Below, piece by piece: positions 19,982 to 30,705 of a stretch of DNA of 64,000 bases; position 1 is the first letter of the stretch; each line of letters starts with the position of its first letter. The DNA lies in NCBI GenBank assembly GCA_948567375.1, contig OX419760.1, positions 41,788,001 through 41,852,000 on the forward strand, in the 5' to 3' direction. The position numbers and the translations under genes are program-made. The notes under the pieces were generated by a model that had not been told where the DNA came from, did no database searches, and saw only the letters and a list, made by a program, of their open reading frames with translations. This stretch comes from Lunularia cruciata. Lineage: Eukaryota > Streptophyta > Marchantiopsida > Lunulariales > Lunulariaceae.

Positions 19982-21736
19982 ATGGGGAAACTTCCGGTTT
20001 TCTTTGGCAAGGATAGAGAAGATGTGGAGGCCTTTGTGAGAGACTTCAAGAGAGCTTGCATAGGAAACAATGAGAGGAGGAAGAATGAGTGGGCCTCATT
20101 ATTACCAGATTTCTTTGAGGATGCAGCACTAACATGGTATGAGTCAAAATACCAAAAGAGAGAGAGGAGAGATAGGGAAGAGGAGTCTTGGGAGACTTTA
20201 ACTTCAGCACTCATTGAGAACTTTCTTCATGATGAGAGTTATGAGAGATTGATGAGTGAGGTTACATTTCTCAAGCAGGGAGATGGAGAGAAAGTGAGAG
20301 TCTATGTGCAAAGAGTGGAAAAGTTGGAGTCCAGATTTTGCATAGTGTTGAGGAAGGGTGGGGATGATGTGGAGACTACAATGATTGGCATAGGGGCCAT
20401 GCTAACCAATAATTTTGTGGGAGGATTGAGACCACAAATTAGAAGCAAGGTGAGATATGAGAAACCTTCTTCCAAGGTTGAAGCTATCAAGATTGCAATT
20501 TGTATGGAGGAGAGTTTGGAAGGGGATGAGAGTGATTTGGTGGTGAAGGAGGTTGTGCATCCTCCTCAAGGCTACAAGTATGGTGGAACTTCTGATACTT
20601 TGGTGGAAAGGGCTGCACCACAAGTAGTGGTTGCTCCAATTCTTGCATCTCCACCAAAAGATCCACTTCAAACCATCACAAAACAACTTGCGGATCTCAA
20701 GATCAATATGGTGCAACTATGGGAGAAGAGAGAGGTGGATCAGAATGTAGGGAGAGGGCCTAGGAGTTATGGAAACTATCCATATAGAAGAGGCCAACCA
20801 GCCAACAATTTCAATGATAGAAATTGTTTTGGTTGTGGAGGAAGAGGCCATATCCAAAGGAATTGCCCAAATTCCACTTACCATGGAGGAAGGGGTTATG
20901 AGGGAGCCAATAGAGGGAAAGAGGGAGGTAGTGAAACCCAAGTGGCTCCTAATCCCAACAAAGGTAAGGGGATAGCATCCATAGATGTGGTTGAGAGCAA
21001 GTATGAGAAGGGAGAGTGCTCAAACTCCAAGGGTCTTAATTTGGAGCTTTTGGCACAAGAGAAGAAGAGAGCTTGTTTTGCAGAGGATGTTCACTCTTCT
21101 CAAGGATTTAATTCAAGCAAGGATACTCCTATGTCTACTAGCAGCACTTGCATCTCAACACCATCAACAACAAAGATTCCAAGGAAGAAGTTGGGGATGG
21201 AGGACTTCTTGATCTCAAAGCAACAATGGAACTACAATGTGTTGGAGGATGTTGGTAGTCACAAGGCTAACATCATAGTGGGCCAATTAATTGCTTTGAA
21301 CCCTACCTTGAGAAAGGAGCTTAGAGGTGGTTTGAATTCTACAAGGAGCAAGAGGAAGAAGAAGGCAAAAGTTCCAATATCAATGGGGGTGGTAGATGCC
21401 AAGCCAGCACCATGGGAGGCTTGTGAATATGCCTCCAAGATTGATGTGAGAGTGAATGGTCACAACATCAAGGATGCATTGGTCGATGGAGGATCAGCAG
21501 TGAATGCCATGTCTGAAAGGTTGATGAAGAAGTTGGGTATGATACCCTCAAGAGCTTCAACATTTGTGGTGAGCATGGCAAACAAGCAACAAGTTCGACC
21601 TGTAGGGGTGATGGATAAAATGGTAGTTTCAATTATGGGAGTTCAAAATCTCATGACTTTCCAAGTCTTGAAGGATTTAAGCTATGAATTACTTCTTGGG
21701 AGGCCATGGTTGAGAGCAGCACGCACAACTGATTGA
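19982..21736 (+). CDS. OTA gag-protease
   Basis: An intact 584-codon ORF. The N-terminal capsid region (residues about 1-180) starts 'MGKLPVFFGKDREDVEAFV' and contains 'AALTWYESK', typical of Retrotrans_gag. A CCHC zinc knuckle 'CFGCGGRGHIQRNC' is at residues 282-295 (20825-20866). The protease active site 'ALVDGGSAVNAM' lies near residue 500 (Asp-Gly-Gly in place of Asp-Ser-Gly, common in the OTA clade), and the ORF ends in 'ELLLGRPWLRAA'. It ends in TGA, but the same frame stays open from 21752, so the original ORF probably ran on into pol. Gag would form the particle and the protease would mature it. Confidence 0.88.
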   Translation: MGKLPVFFGKDREDVEAFVRDFKRACIGNNERRKNEWASLLPDFFEDAALTWYESKYQKRERRDREEESWETLTSALIENFLHDESYERLMSEVTFLKQGDGEKVRVYVQRVEKLESRFCIVLRKGGDDVETTMIGIGAMLTNNFVGGLRPQIRSKVRYEKPSSKVEAIKIAICMEESLEGDESDLVVKEVVHPPQGYKYGGTSDTLVERAAPQVVVAPILASPPKDPLQTITKQLADLKINMVQLWEKREVDQNVGRGPRSYGNYPYRRGQPANNFNDRNCFGCGGRGHIQRNCPNSTYHGGRGYEGANRGKEGGSETQVAPNPNKGKGIASIDVVESKYEKGECSNSKGLNLELLAQEKKRACFAEDVHSSQGFNSSKDTPMSTSSTCISTPSTTKIPRKKLGMEDFLISKQQWNYNVLEDVGSHKANIIVGQLIALNPTLRKELRGGLNSTRSKRKKKAKVPISMGVVDAKPAPWEACEYASKIDVRVNGHNIKDALVDGGSAVNAMSERLMKKLGMIPSRASTFVVSMANKQQVRPVGVMDKMVVSIMGVQNLMTFQVLKDLSYELLLGRPWLRAARTTD

Positions 21737-21751
21737 TGGCACAAAGGGTAC

Positions 21752-23245
21752 TTGAGGATTGGGCCATCAAACCATAGAGTCATTGTTCCTGTGACTAACA
21801 CCACCAACACTTCACATTCAGATACACCATCTTTTGATTATTGGGAATCAGATTCTAAAGAAGGAGCTTCAGGTGTGGACACAAGCATGGAGGAGGAGAC
21901 TTCCATGGAGGAGGATGAATCTGAATCTCATTCAGATGTGTATCCCTTGTGTGCTATGGATTTTGCACCTAAGCCAGAGGTTTTGAAGGACCCAGATAAA
22001 TCACCATTGATACTTGAGGAGGTAGAGAGAAGGTTAGCTATCCTCAAGTATGGCCCAAATGTTACCAAGGAGGAGAAGGTGAGATTTGAGGAGATTTTCC
22101 GCAAGTTCATCCATGTGTTTGCTTTTAGTTACAAGGATTTGAAGGAAGTCACCTTGGAGGAGCACAAGATAGAGGTGGAGTCACATGCAAGACCAATCCG
22201 CCAAAATTAACATTGCATTAGCCCACCAATATCTTTGGTTGTGAAGGAGCAGATTGATAAGCTCAAGGAGGTTGGATTTATCTTTGAGGTGGAGAATTCA
22301 GAATGAGTGTCTCCAATTGTCATTGTGAAGAAAAAGAATGGCAAGCTTTGGGTATGTGTGGATTACAAGAAGCTCAATGTTGTTACCAAGAAGGACTACT
22401 ACCTTTTGCCATTCATTGATGAGATCTTGGAGGAGGTTGCAGGTCATGAGAGGTATAGTTTTGGAGATGGTTATAGTGGATACAACCAAATCAAGATTGC
22501 ACCAGAGCATCAACAACTCACCATGTTCACCACACCTTGGGGAACTTACGCTTTCAAGGTCATGCCTTTTGGGCTTTGCAATGCTCCAGCCACATTCCAA
22601 CGGTTCATGAACAAGGTATTTGAACCTTTCATTGGGAAATTTGTGAGAGACTTCATTGATGACTTTTGTGTGTATGGGAGCAAGGAGGAGCACTTTGAGC
22701 ACCTAATCAAAGTCTTGCAACGCTTGGATGAGGCAAATGCATCACTCAACCCAAAGAAGTGCATTTTTGGATGTGAAGAAGGTCTACTTTTGGGGCACAT
22801 CATCTCCAAGGATGGAATAGCAGTTGATCTTGAGAAGGTGAGGAAAATCTCAGACCTTCCATTCCCTTCAAGCTTGACAAAGTTACGCCAATTCTTGGGG
22901 ATGGTTGGATACTATAAGAGGTTCATCTTCTCATTTTCCAACAAGGCTTATGCATTGACCATCTACATGAAGAAGGGTGTAGATTACATGGTGATTTTAG
23001 AAGACAAGGAGGCTCTCAAAGCTTTTGAGGAGCTCAAGCAATCCCTTGTTGTAGCTCCAATTCTTGCTAAACCTGATTGGAGTAAGCCTTTCATCCTCTA
23101 CACTGATGCTTCTAATGTAGCTATAGGATGCACTCTTAGTCAATTACACCAAGATGGGCATGATCATCCAATAGCTTATGCTAGTAGGCAAATGGTTTTA
23201 GCAGAGAAGAACTACTCTGTCACGGAGAGAGAGGGTTGGCAGTGA
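21752..23245 (+). pseudogene. OTA reverse transcriptase and RNase H start
   Basis: Same frame as gag-protease. The first block (21752-22210) is an acidic linker and the RT N-terminus. It is followed by TAA at 22208 and a TGA near 22304. The main block 22307-23245 has 'SPIVIVKKKNGKLWVCVDY', 'GYSGYNQIKIAP', 'FKVMPFGLCNAPATF' and the catalytic 'DFIDDFCVYG' (22652-22663 is FIDD). RNase H follows with 'FILYTDASNVAIGCTL'. A one-base shift near 23240 moves the rest of RNase H into the next frame. Confidence 0.9.
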
Positions 23246-24226
23246 TCTTTGGTCTCAAGAAGTTTAGACACTACTTGATTGGAGGGAAAGCCACAATTGT
23301 CACAGATCACAAGGCTTTGAAGTACATCTTCAACAAGCCTAATGTTGAAGGGAGACTAGCAAGGTGGATGATACTCTTGTCTGAGTATGACTACACCATT
23401 GAGGATAGGCCAGGAAAGAAACATGCAAATGTTGATTTTTTATCTAGAGCCTATGATCATGATGGAGATGAGCCAGTGGATGATTCCTTCCCGGATGAGG
23501 AGCTCATGACAATCTCAATCACTCAAGAGATTCCAGTGGAGTACAAGGAGATTGTGGATTTTGTGACAAAAGGTAACTATCCAGAAGGGATGCATGCTAG
23601 GGAGAGGAAGGCCCTTGCAGCAAGATCTAGACCTTACATAATGGTGGAGGATATTCTTTTTCACCAAGGAACAGATGGTCTACTTCAAAGAGCAGTGGGT
23701 AAGGAAGAGTCTATCCTACTCATAAAGGAGTTTCATGAAGGTTTAGTATGTGGAGGACACTTTGCAGGAAAGGTGATTGCTTTCAAGATTCTACATGCAG
23801 GTTACCATTGGAGAAGGATTTTCAAGGATTGTCTTGATTATTGCAAAACTTGTCATGTTTGTCAAGCTTTTGTTAGAAAGTCTACATCCACTCCACCACT
23901 TAGATCAATTCCATTGCTAGGACCTTTTGAGAAGTGGGGAATTGATTTTGTAGGTCCTCTCAATAGAACCCCAAGGAACAATCGGTACATTGTGGTAGTT
24001 ATTGATTACCTTACCAAGTGGGTTGAGGCTAGACCATTGAGGGACAAGAATGAAGATGAAGTGGGTAGATTTCTTTATGAACGCATTATCACTAGGTTTG
24101 GATGCCCTTTGGAGTTAGTTTCTGATAGAGGAGGAGAGTTTACAGGAAGCATTACTACAGCCATGCTACAACATTTCTCTATCACACATAGAGTAACTAC
24201 ATCCTATAAGCCAAATTCCAATGGCT
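23236..24226 (+). pseudogene. OTA RNase H end and integrase N-terminal/core
   Basis: Continues RNase H ('TDHKALKYIFNKPN', 'ADFLSR'-type end as 'NVDFLSRAYD'), then integrase: the HHCC zinc motif is 'HEGLVCGGHFAGK' with 'CKTCHVC', and the first two catalytic Asp are in 'WGIDFVGPL' and 'LVSDRGGEF'. The frame ends in 'SYKPNSNG', where CV begins at 24227. The third catalytic residue (Glu) should follow within a few codons but is absent from both sides of the CV insertion. Confidence 0.88.
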
Positions 24227-24968
24227 TGTTATACTCCAAGGACAAGAGAAGAGAGAAAACATAGATTGCACACTCAAATATTCGATGCCCCAAGGGAGCA
24301 CCTTCTCTTTATTATATAGACAAAGAGGATCTCCTCCAAGGAAGCTCCACCATAGGATTAGGGACATAGATAGGTGACATGTCAGCAAGCTCCACCCTTG
24401 GATTACTGACTTGGATGGGTGACCTGTCTGGTCTAGGTCCTATCTGGTTGGTCAAATGAGCTTTGACCGGGGGGAATCTTTTAGGGAATCTTCCTGTAGG
24501 AATCTCAGAATCACCTGAGTAGGGTACCGTTGGAAAGCTCTCAATGAGACAAACCAAGGGGGAGGGAAGGCCAGCCTTACCTTCATTGGGGGGGGGGGAA
24601 TCTGCACATTTTCGAGGCCTAATTCATCCGTTTAGGCCTCCGAAATTGCCTTCAAAGATTTCAAGCATATTTCGGTTCCTACTCTATTAGTAGAAGTCCC
24701 CTTTTGGTGATACCTCTTTCTGATCTGTTTAGTCCATCATGTGTAACATCCTTCCAGATGTTACCAAACCAATTCTCACCTTTAAATCATATGTCTAGCT
24801 ATTGGTTCTAAGGTTCTCAAGTCTATTTTGGTTTATGCCCTATTAGTAGAAGTCCTCTTTTGGTAATACTTCTATCTGATCTATTTTGACCATCATGTAT
24901 AACATCACTCTAGATGTTACCAAACCAAATTTCACATCTAGATCATATGGCTAACCCTTGGTATTACA
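24227..24968 (-). repeat. CV 3' LTR
   Basis: 742 bp. On the minus strand it begins TGTAATACCAAGGG at 24968 and ends GAGTATAACA at 24227. It holds a tandem duplication of about 156 bp (24685 and 24841 start equivalent units), a G(12)-type homopolymer near 24587, and a TATATAATAA box (about 24313-24325 on the minus strand). A solo copy is at 45450-46186 and a truncated one at about 48460-48967. Confidence 0.9.
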
Positions 24969-24981
24969 GACCTCCCTCCTT

Positions 24982-25440
24982 TTAAGACGCAACGTCCTCG
25001 TTGTGCAATTGTTGCTCAAATGCTTGCACCAACACCGGTGCATGTGCCAAATTGGCAGCGGGTTCCCAGGTTGCTTCATAGAGAGGGTAATCTTTCCATT
25101 GTACTAGATATTCCACCCGCGGATGGCGAGTACCACGCATGCGCTTTTGGAGAATCCGCTCTACTTCATATTCCTCTGTGCCATCAATGACTGTCGGACA
25201 AGGTCGAATGTCCTGTGTGGAAGTACCTTGGCCTGATCGGGGAGCATATCTGCGTAAGAGGGAGACATGGAACACTGGATGGATCTTCATGTGTGGTGGT
25301 AGCTCAAGGTGATAGGCCACAACGCCGATGCGACGAAGAATCGAGAAAGGCCCAATAAAACGAGGTCTGAGCTTACGAGATCCAACTAATGTGAGGTTGG
25401 TTGTTGATAGCCACACTTGATCCCCAACATTGAACTCCAT
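24982..25440 (-). pseudogene. CV integrase C-terminus and chromodomain
   Basis: Open 152-codon stretch. 'KLRPRFIGPFSILRRIG' is the GPY/F-type integrase tail, 'MKIHPVFHVSLLRRY' follows, and a chromodomain 'EYEVERILQKRM...VEYLVQWKDYPLYEATWEP' ends it, with the aromatic positions Y, W and W in place. It is in frame with the integrase at 25465-26316, separated by a TAG where Gln is expected ('NRQK' then stop then 'YADAHR'). Chromodomains bind methylated histone H3 tails and bias insertion. Confidence 0.92.
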
Positions 25441-25464
25441 ATGCCTACGGTGTGCATCAGCATA

Positions 25465-26316
25465 CTACTTTTGTCGATTTTGTGCAATCTGTAACCTGTG
25501 CTTGGCGCTCTCCACACCTTGTTGGATTTTAGAAACAAATGTGTTGACTGCATCAACCTTGGTAGTCACTGGACGGATCTTCATCAAGCTAGAAGGTGTG
25601 AAGGGATGCTCACCATACATGAGGAAGAACGGAGTGACCTGGGTGGAGGCATTCACTGAATTGTTGTAAGCGAATTCCACCAACGGTAGTAGGGTGTCCC
25701 ACCTCTCTTGCTCTTCTAAGGTGAAGCCACGTAACATGTCTTCAATCGTGCGATTAGCCCGCTCTGTTTGGCCATCTGTTTGTGGGTGGTAAGCTGTAGA
25801 CATGGCCAGCTTGGTTTTGAAGAAACCAAAGAGTGTTCGCCAAAACAAACTGGTGAATTGGGTGCCTCTATCGGTGATGAGTACTCTAGACAAGCCATGG
25901 TGAGCAAAGACTGCATCTAAGTATAGTTGAGCTAGTTGTGGAGCGGTCACCTCCTTGGTGGTAGGGCGTACATGAATCATTTTGCTGAGCCGGTCCACAA
26001 AGACGACAATGGAGTCAAACCCTGAGGTGGTCTTGGGTAATTCACAGATGAGATCCATACTCACTTGTTCCCAATGTTGGGTAGGAGTGGGAAGAGGTTG
26101 AAGGAGCCCTACAGGAGCTTGATTAGAAGCTTTGTTCTGTTGACAAAGTACGCAGCTACGCACATAGTCCATCACGTCGTTGCTCATCTTGGGCCAATAG
26201 TAATGGCGCTTGACTGCCTCCAAGGTCTTGTCCACTCCGACATGAGCTGCAATGGCCGAATCATGACATTCCGCTAGAATGGTGGTGCGTAATTCTGGGA
26301 CATTTGGGATCCACAA
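25465..26316 (-). pseudogene. CV integrase
   Basis: 283 codons. The H2C2 zinc domain has His in 'AECHDSAIAAHVG' and Cys in 'SCVLCQQNK'. The complete catalytic triad is readable: Asp in 'VSMDLICELP', Asp in 'LITDRGTQF' and Glu in 'DGQTERANRT'. Upstream it is separated from RNase H only by one TGA, in the same frame. It would insert element cDNA into the chromosome. Confidence 0.92.
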
Positions 26317-26325
26317 TCGGCCCTC

Positions 26326-28035
26326 TCAAAAGGTGAGTCCTTGGGTGCTGGTGACACCTTTGGACGCTTGCGCTTCTACAATCTGTGGGTCAGTTTTTGT
26401 AGCAGCTAGAATCTCTTGCCAGAATTTAGGGTCAATCTTAACCTCTACCGCCAAGTTGTTGGCCATTGGCATGCGGGTGAACGCATCTGCAAGTTGCTTC
26501 TTACCTTCCACGTAGGTGATTGTCATGTTGAAGCGTTGTCGCCACTCTACCCACCAAATTTGGCGACAAGATAGATCCTTCTGCGTCTCGAGGTAGACTA
26601 GAGGTTTGTGGTCTGTCTCTACTACAAATGCCTTCTCGCCCAAGTAGTGCTTCCAATGCTTGGTTGCTAGAACAATGGCCAGCTCTTCTCGTTCTGTGGT
26701 GTGGTAGTTGCGCTCTGCCGGTAACAACTTTCGAGAGAAATATGCAATTGGATGCCATCCGTCATGCCACTCTTGTTGTAGGACTGCTCCTATTGCTACG
26801 CCTGATGCATCCGTAGCCAACTTGATTGGACGTTTTGGGTCATACCACTTCAAGATTGGTGCATGTAGCAAGGCGGCCTTCAATTCTTGAAAGGCCAACT
26901 CTTGTGCAGTTCCCCATGTCCACTTCTTCCCCTTGCCAAGTAGTGCCGTTAAAGGCTGTGCAACCTTGGAGAAGTCCTTGACAAATCTACGATAGAATCC
27001 CGTCAACCCCAAGAAGCTTTTAAGTTGAGTCTGATCTTCTGGGGCACTCCATTTTTGAATGACCTCTATTTTATCTGTCAATACTTGAATGCCCTCTGCA
27101 CTTACTCCATGCCCTAAGTAGTCTACTTCAGACTTGCCAAACTCACACTTTGAGATTTTGGCGTACAATTGATTCTGTCTTAGAATCTGGAGGACCTCTC
27201 GTAGATGTTGTTTGTGTTCTGTCATCATGCTACTATATACTAAGATATCATCCAAGAAGACGATAACAGACTTATCCAAGTATGGACGAAATATGTCATT
27301 CATTAGGCTCATGAAAGTGGCAGGCGCATTGGTGAGGCCAAAAGGCATCACAAGATACTCAAAGTGGCCATACCTGGTTCGAAAGGTAGTTTTGTACACA
27401 TCCTCCTCTGCAATTCGGATTTGATTGTAACCGCTCTGCAAGTCCAGTTTGGTGAAGTATCTTGCTCCATGGAGTTGATCAAACAGGTCATCCATGCGAG
27501 GTAAGGGGTATTTGTTCTTCACTGTTTGCTGATTGAGACCCCGATAGTCAATGCACATGCGCATTGTACCATCCTTCTTCTTCACAAACAAGGTAGGGGC
27601 CCCATATGGTGATACGCTAGGTTGGATGAACCCTTTCTGTAGCATCTCCTCAATTTGAGTCTTACACTCCTCCAACTCATGAGGTGATAGGCGATATGGG
27701 GCCTTACAAGGAGGTATCTTCCCCGGGAGTGTCTCTATTTTGTGATCTACTCGCCTTTTAGGTGGTAATCCTGAGGGTAGATCATCGGGAAAGACATCTT
27801 GAAACTCATCCACCACATCCTTCAATTTCTCAGGAATTTGTCCAGCGAGTTGTGCACTCTGGACTTCTCTTATTAGACCCAAAAAACATCTATCAGTCTT
27901 ACAGACAGTTGTCGTCCCTACGACATATAGAGGCAGTTTCTGCCTGTGTGATTTTTCTTTAACCCCAATGATTGACCATTGGTGGGTTCTCACTACTTTC
28001 TTCCTCCAATCCACCATTGGGTTGTACTGCTCCAT
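26326..28035 (-). pseudogene. CV reverse transcriptase and RNase H
   Basis: A 569-codon open stretch. It starts with the end of protease ('[10 protein letters not shown]'), then RT with '[16 protein letters not shown]', '[15 protein letters not shown]', '[13 protein letters not shown]' and catalytic '[12 protein letters not shown]'. The connection is '[19 protein letters not shown]'. RNase H has Asp in '[14 protein letters not shown]', Glu in 'TTEREELAI', Asp in 'VETDHKPL' and 'ADAFTRMP'. All catalytic residues are present. Flanking stops are TGA on both sides, so the fragment was once part of a longer Pol. Confidence 0.93.
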
Positions 28036-28293
28036 CCATGGTATGCCTAAATAACTGTATCACTCGCCACTCAATTGCTTCCTGATATTCTCCTACAGAG
28101 AGGGTACCCGTCTAGGTAATGATTCAATCCTCTCTGTTTGCCCATTTGGTAACTCTACTTCTTCACTTCCATCTCTCTCTAGATCCATTCCCAATCTGAT
28201 TGCAACAGAGCGAGACAAGAAATTCTCTGTTGCTCCCGGATCTATTAATACTCTCACTTGATTACCTTCTAGGATTCCATTCACAACAATCAA
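28036..28293 (-). pseudogene. CV aspartic protease
   Basis: Same frame as RT. 'VRVLIDPGATENFLS' is the active site, with Pro in place of Ser/Thr after the Asp, which probably reflects a mutation. A TAG and a TGA lie between 28092 and 28040. The end '[12 protein letters not shown]' runs into the RT ORF. Confidence 0.82.
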
Positions 28294-28388
28294 TTGTGAG
28301 GTTGCCTTTCGGGATCTTTGCGCATTATTCTTCTTCCTTCCCTCGCTTCTTTGCTTCCTTATTGAGCCAGTAAGGCCGCAAGGTACAT

Positions 28389-29495
28389 TTACTGGCGATC
28401 TTCGTTTTCTGAAGTGGTTTCCACCTCCTCCTCTTCAATGTGCCTCTCCATGTTGTTCAAAGATCGCCTGTACGAAGGCCGAGGGCCTCTAGGGAAACGA
28501 GTGCGACAATTGGTAGATATGTGCCCAATACGGCCACAATTGTAACAACGGCGTTGTTCTCCTCGAGTCCCTTCTCCTCGTGTGACTCCATCTCTTCGTT
28601 CTTCTACCCGTCCTCGCTCTCCTTGAAGCGGCCGTGCTCCTCGATCCCGGAATCGAAGGTTGCCCAATTCCATCGGTACTGGTCCCCCCATGTGTGGCAT
28701 TTCTGCTTGATAATGTTGAGGTGGAACTACTCCTTCACCTCCACCTAATGCTCCGGCTATTCTCTGCGCACACGCAATAGCTTCAAATACCGTGCGAGGG
28801 TTTTGCACCATGACTTCTTGGCGAATCCGCTCTTTCAACCCTCGTTTGAAATTGTCGAGAGCCTCTGCTGGACTCATGTCGGTAATAGCGACTTGTAGAT
28901 CCAGAAATGCCTCCACGTACTCTTGTATGCTATTCTTCTGTCTCAATCCCCATAGTCGGGTTCGAGCCATCTGCACAGAATCCACCAATTGGAAATTCTT
29001 GAGCAGTCCTTCTTGCATTGCTGTCCATGTGACCTCCCTTCTCTCTGCCAGCATGGATCGTTCCCAAGCATCATACCATGTGAGGGCTTTATCGGTCAAG
29101 TACCCACATGCAAACACGCCTGCAGCATGCTCTATGATCTCTGTTGAGAACAATCGAAAATATCGATTCATTCTCGAGATCCAATTCTCCACTACTCCCA
29201 TCGTACGCTGCCCCTTGTAAGGCTCAATATTGCAAGTCTTCTTCATCCGGAGTAGCAATGTGGCTTCATCGTTGATAGGGTTTGTAGGCACGGGTGCCTC
29301 TCCAAGTACTTCAGTCGCAGGTACTGGGTTTTGAGACGGCTCTTCTTCTTGCATGGCTTGATCGTTCCTGAGGATCTGCACTTGACTTTGCAATGTCTCC
29401 ATGGTCATCTTAATCTCTCGAAATTCATTCAACATCCCTTGCATTCCTTGCACCAGCTCTTGCAACTGCGGATCCATGGTGCCTGCAACACCCAA
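28389..29495 (-). CDS. CV gag
   Basis: Intact 368-codon ORF. Residues about 100-240 match Retrotrans_gag ('ALTWYDAWERSM', 'TWTAMQEGLLKNF', 'RTRLWGLRQKNSIQEYVEAF'). An Arg/Gly-rich segment follows, with the zinc knuckle 'CYNCGRIGHISTNC' at residues 317-330 and a Glu-rich tail. It is in a different frame from protease-RT, so Pol would need a frameshift or separate start. It would form the particle and bind RNA. Confidence 0.9.
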   Translation of the reverse strand: MGVAGTMDPQLQELVQGMQGMLNEFREIKMTMETLQSQVQILRNDQAMQEEEPSQNPVPATEVLGEAPVPTNPINDEATLLLRMKKTCNIEPYKGQRTMGVVENWISRMNRYFRLFSTEIIEHAAGVFACGYLTDKALTWYDAWERSMLAERREVTWTAMQEGLLKNFQLVDSVQMARTRLWGLRQKNSIQEYVEAFLDLQVAITDMSPAEALDNFKRGLKERIRQEVMVQNPRTVFEAIACAQRIAGALGGGEGVVPPQHYQAEMPHMGGPVPMELGNLRFRDRGARPLQGERGRVEERRDGVTRGEGTRGEQRRCYNCGRIGHISTNCRTRFPRGPRPSYRRSLNNMERHIEEEEVETTSENEDRQ

Positions 29496-30090
29496 TTGCT
29501 AACGTCTACTTCAATACAGAGTCAATATAATCACTCTGGAAGGCGCACAAACTATCGGAACTACCATTGGGACCTCAGAAGCTATCACTTGTTGATAATA
29601 CTCCTCACCAAAATTCCTAACCACAAAATCTCTAAACATCAATTTCGGCCTCACTACATAACGGATTTCTACTTGAGTGTTGAAAGGGAGAGGATTTGGG
29701 ACATTCATATCCATATTATCATAATAGAATGTAGATCGTCAAATCCCACTCTCTGTCATATATCACCACATGTAGAATCACCGGGTTTGGTGAGTTCATC
29801 ACTCTATCCATGAATTCAGCACCGAAGTGATAAACTAGCAATACTCTCATCTGCTCACGCTGGATGTACATAACCTTGATGTGGAATGGGTTTGAGAATG
29901 GAAAGCTAGGTGCGGGAAATTGTCCCCCCGGCGCATCCATCCCATCCGCTCTCTAAAGTCCTTCCTAAGTCTAGCGATTACTCTATGTTCTCCACCTCAA
30001 ATTACTCAGTTTCAGTAGTTCGTGCTATTCCAAGAGGGGTGATCCACTCTCTTGGACTAAAACACTCGCTCTGATACCATTGTAATACTC
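29496..30090 (-). other. CV leader, primer binding site and 5' LTR stub
   Basis: About 570 bp without a gene, containing near-duplicate 150-200 bp segments (29511-29714 and 29719-29940 both encode 'NPLPFNTQVEIRY'/'NPFHIKVMYIQRE'-like peptides). At 30068-30080 the minus strand reads ATGGTATCAGAGC, a tRNA-iMet primer site. Only TGTAATACTC of the LTR remains next to it, directly joined to OTA integrase sequence. Confidence 0.82.
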
Positions 30091-30657
30091 AATCAGACCT
30101 TGTGCATGATGTTGGCCGAAGATGCAGAAATGGAGGGGGCTAAACATCATTGGGACAAGAGGATTCATGCAGTTTTGTGGGAGTATAGGATAACCATGAA
30201 GACTTCCACCGGATATTCTCCATTTCAATTGGTGTATGGTATTGAGTCTACCTTACCTATTCACTTTGATCTTCCTACCTTCCAAAGCATTCATAGGAGA
30301 TTGAAGAAAGCACAAGGAGGTGATGCAGAGAAGTCAAGGAAGGATCAACTCATGGAGTTGGAAGAGGCAAGAGCAGTTGCTATGGTTTGAGTGGAGCAAG
30401 CTCAAAGGAAACAAAAGGAGAGCTATGACAAGAGGCAAGGCAAGAAGAAGGTAGAGCCTTTCAAAGAAGGTGATTGTGTAATGTTGTTTGATTCCATTCA
30501 ATTCAAGAGAGTGCAAAAGAAGTTTTTGCCTAAGTACTTTGGACCTTTCATAGTGGAGAAAGTGTGGGGCAATTACACCTATGATCTCAAGGAGTTGGGA
30601 GGAAGACACTTTGATAGAATCAACCATGATAAGTTGAAGATGTACCATAGAAGGTAG
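30091..30657 (+). pseudogene. OTA integrase C-terminal part
   Basis: Continues OTA integrase after CV: 'NQTLCMMLAED' begins just after the junction, then 'ISMKTSTGYSPFQLVYG'-like sequence (here 'ITMKTSTGYSPFQLVYG') and a Lys-rich tail with 'FLPKYFGPFIVEKVWGNYTY' and 'HDKLKMYHRR'. One TGA at about 30388 is in frame. No chromodomain follows, consistent with the OTA clade. Confidence 0.88.
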
Positions 30658-30693
30658 AGAGACCTTGACTTTGAGGACAAAGTGAAAACTTAG

Positions 30694-30705
30694 TCCGGGG
30701 GTAAA
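30694..30705 (+). promoter_or_regulatory. OTA polypurine tract
   Basis: TCCGGGGGTAAA sits directly before the 3' LTR at 30706, where plus-strand DNA synthesis is primed. Confidence 0.75.

Larger units (their letters stand above)
24227..30090 (-). mobile_element. CV: minus-strand chromovirus nested in OTA
   Basis: A 5.86 kb Ty3/gypsy element on the minus strand. The 3' LTR is at the left (24227-24968), followed by chromodomain, integrase, RT-RNase H, protease, gag, leader and primer site. Only about 10 bp of the 5' LTR remain at the right (30081-30090). Protease to chromodomain is a single frame with four stops (TAG, TGA, TGA, TAG); gag is in another frame. It is the best preserved polyprotein in the window. 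Lineage: chromodomain-bearing, Tekay/Reina-like. Confidence 0.92.
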
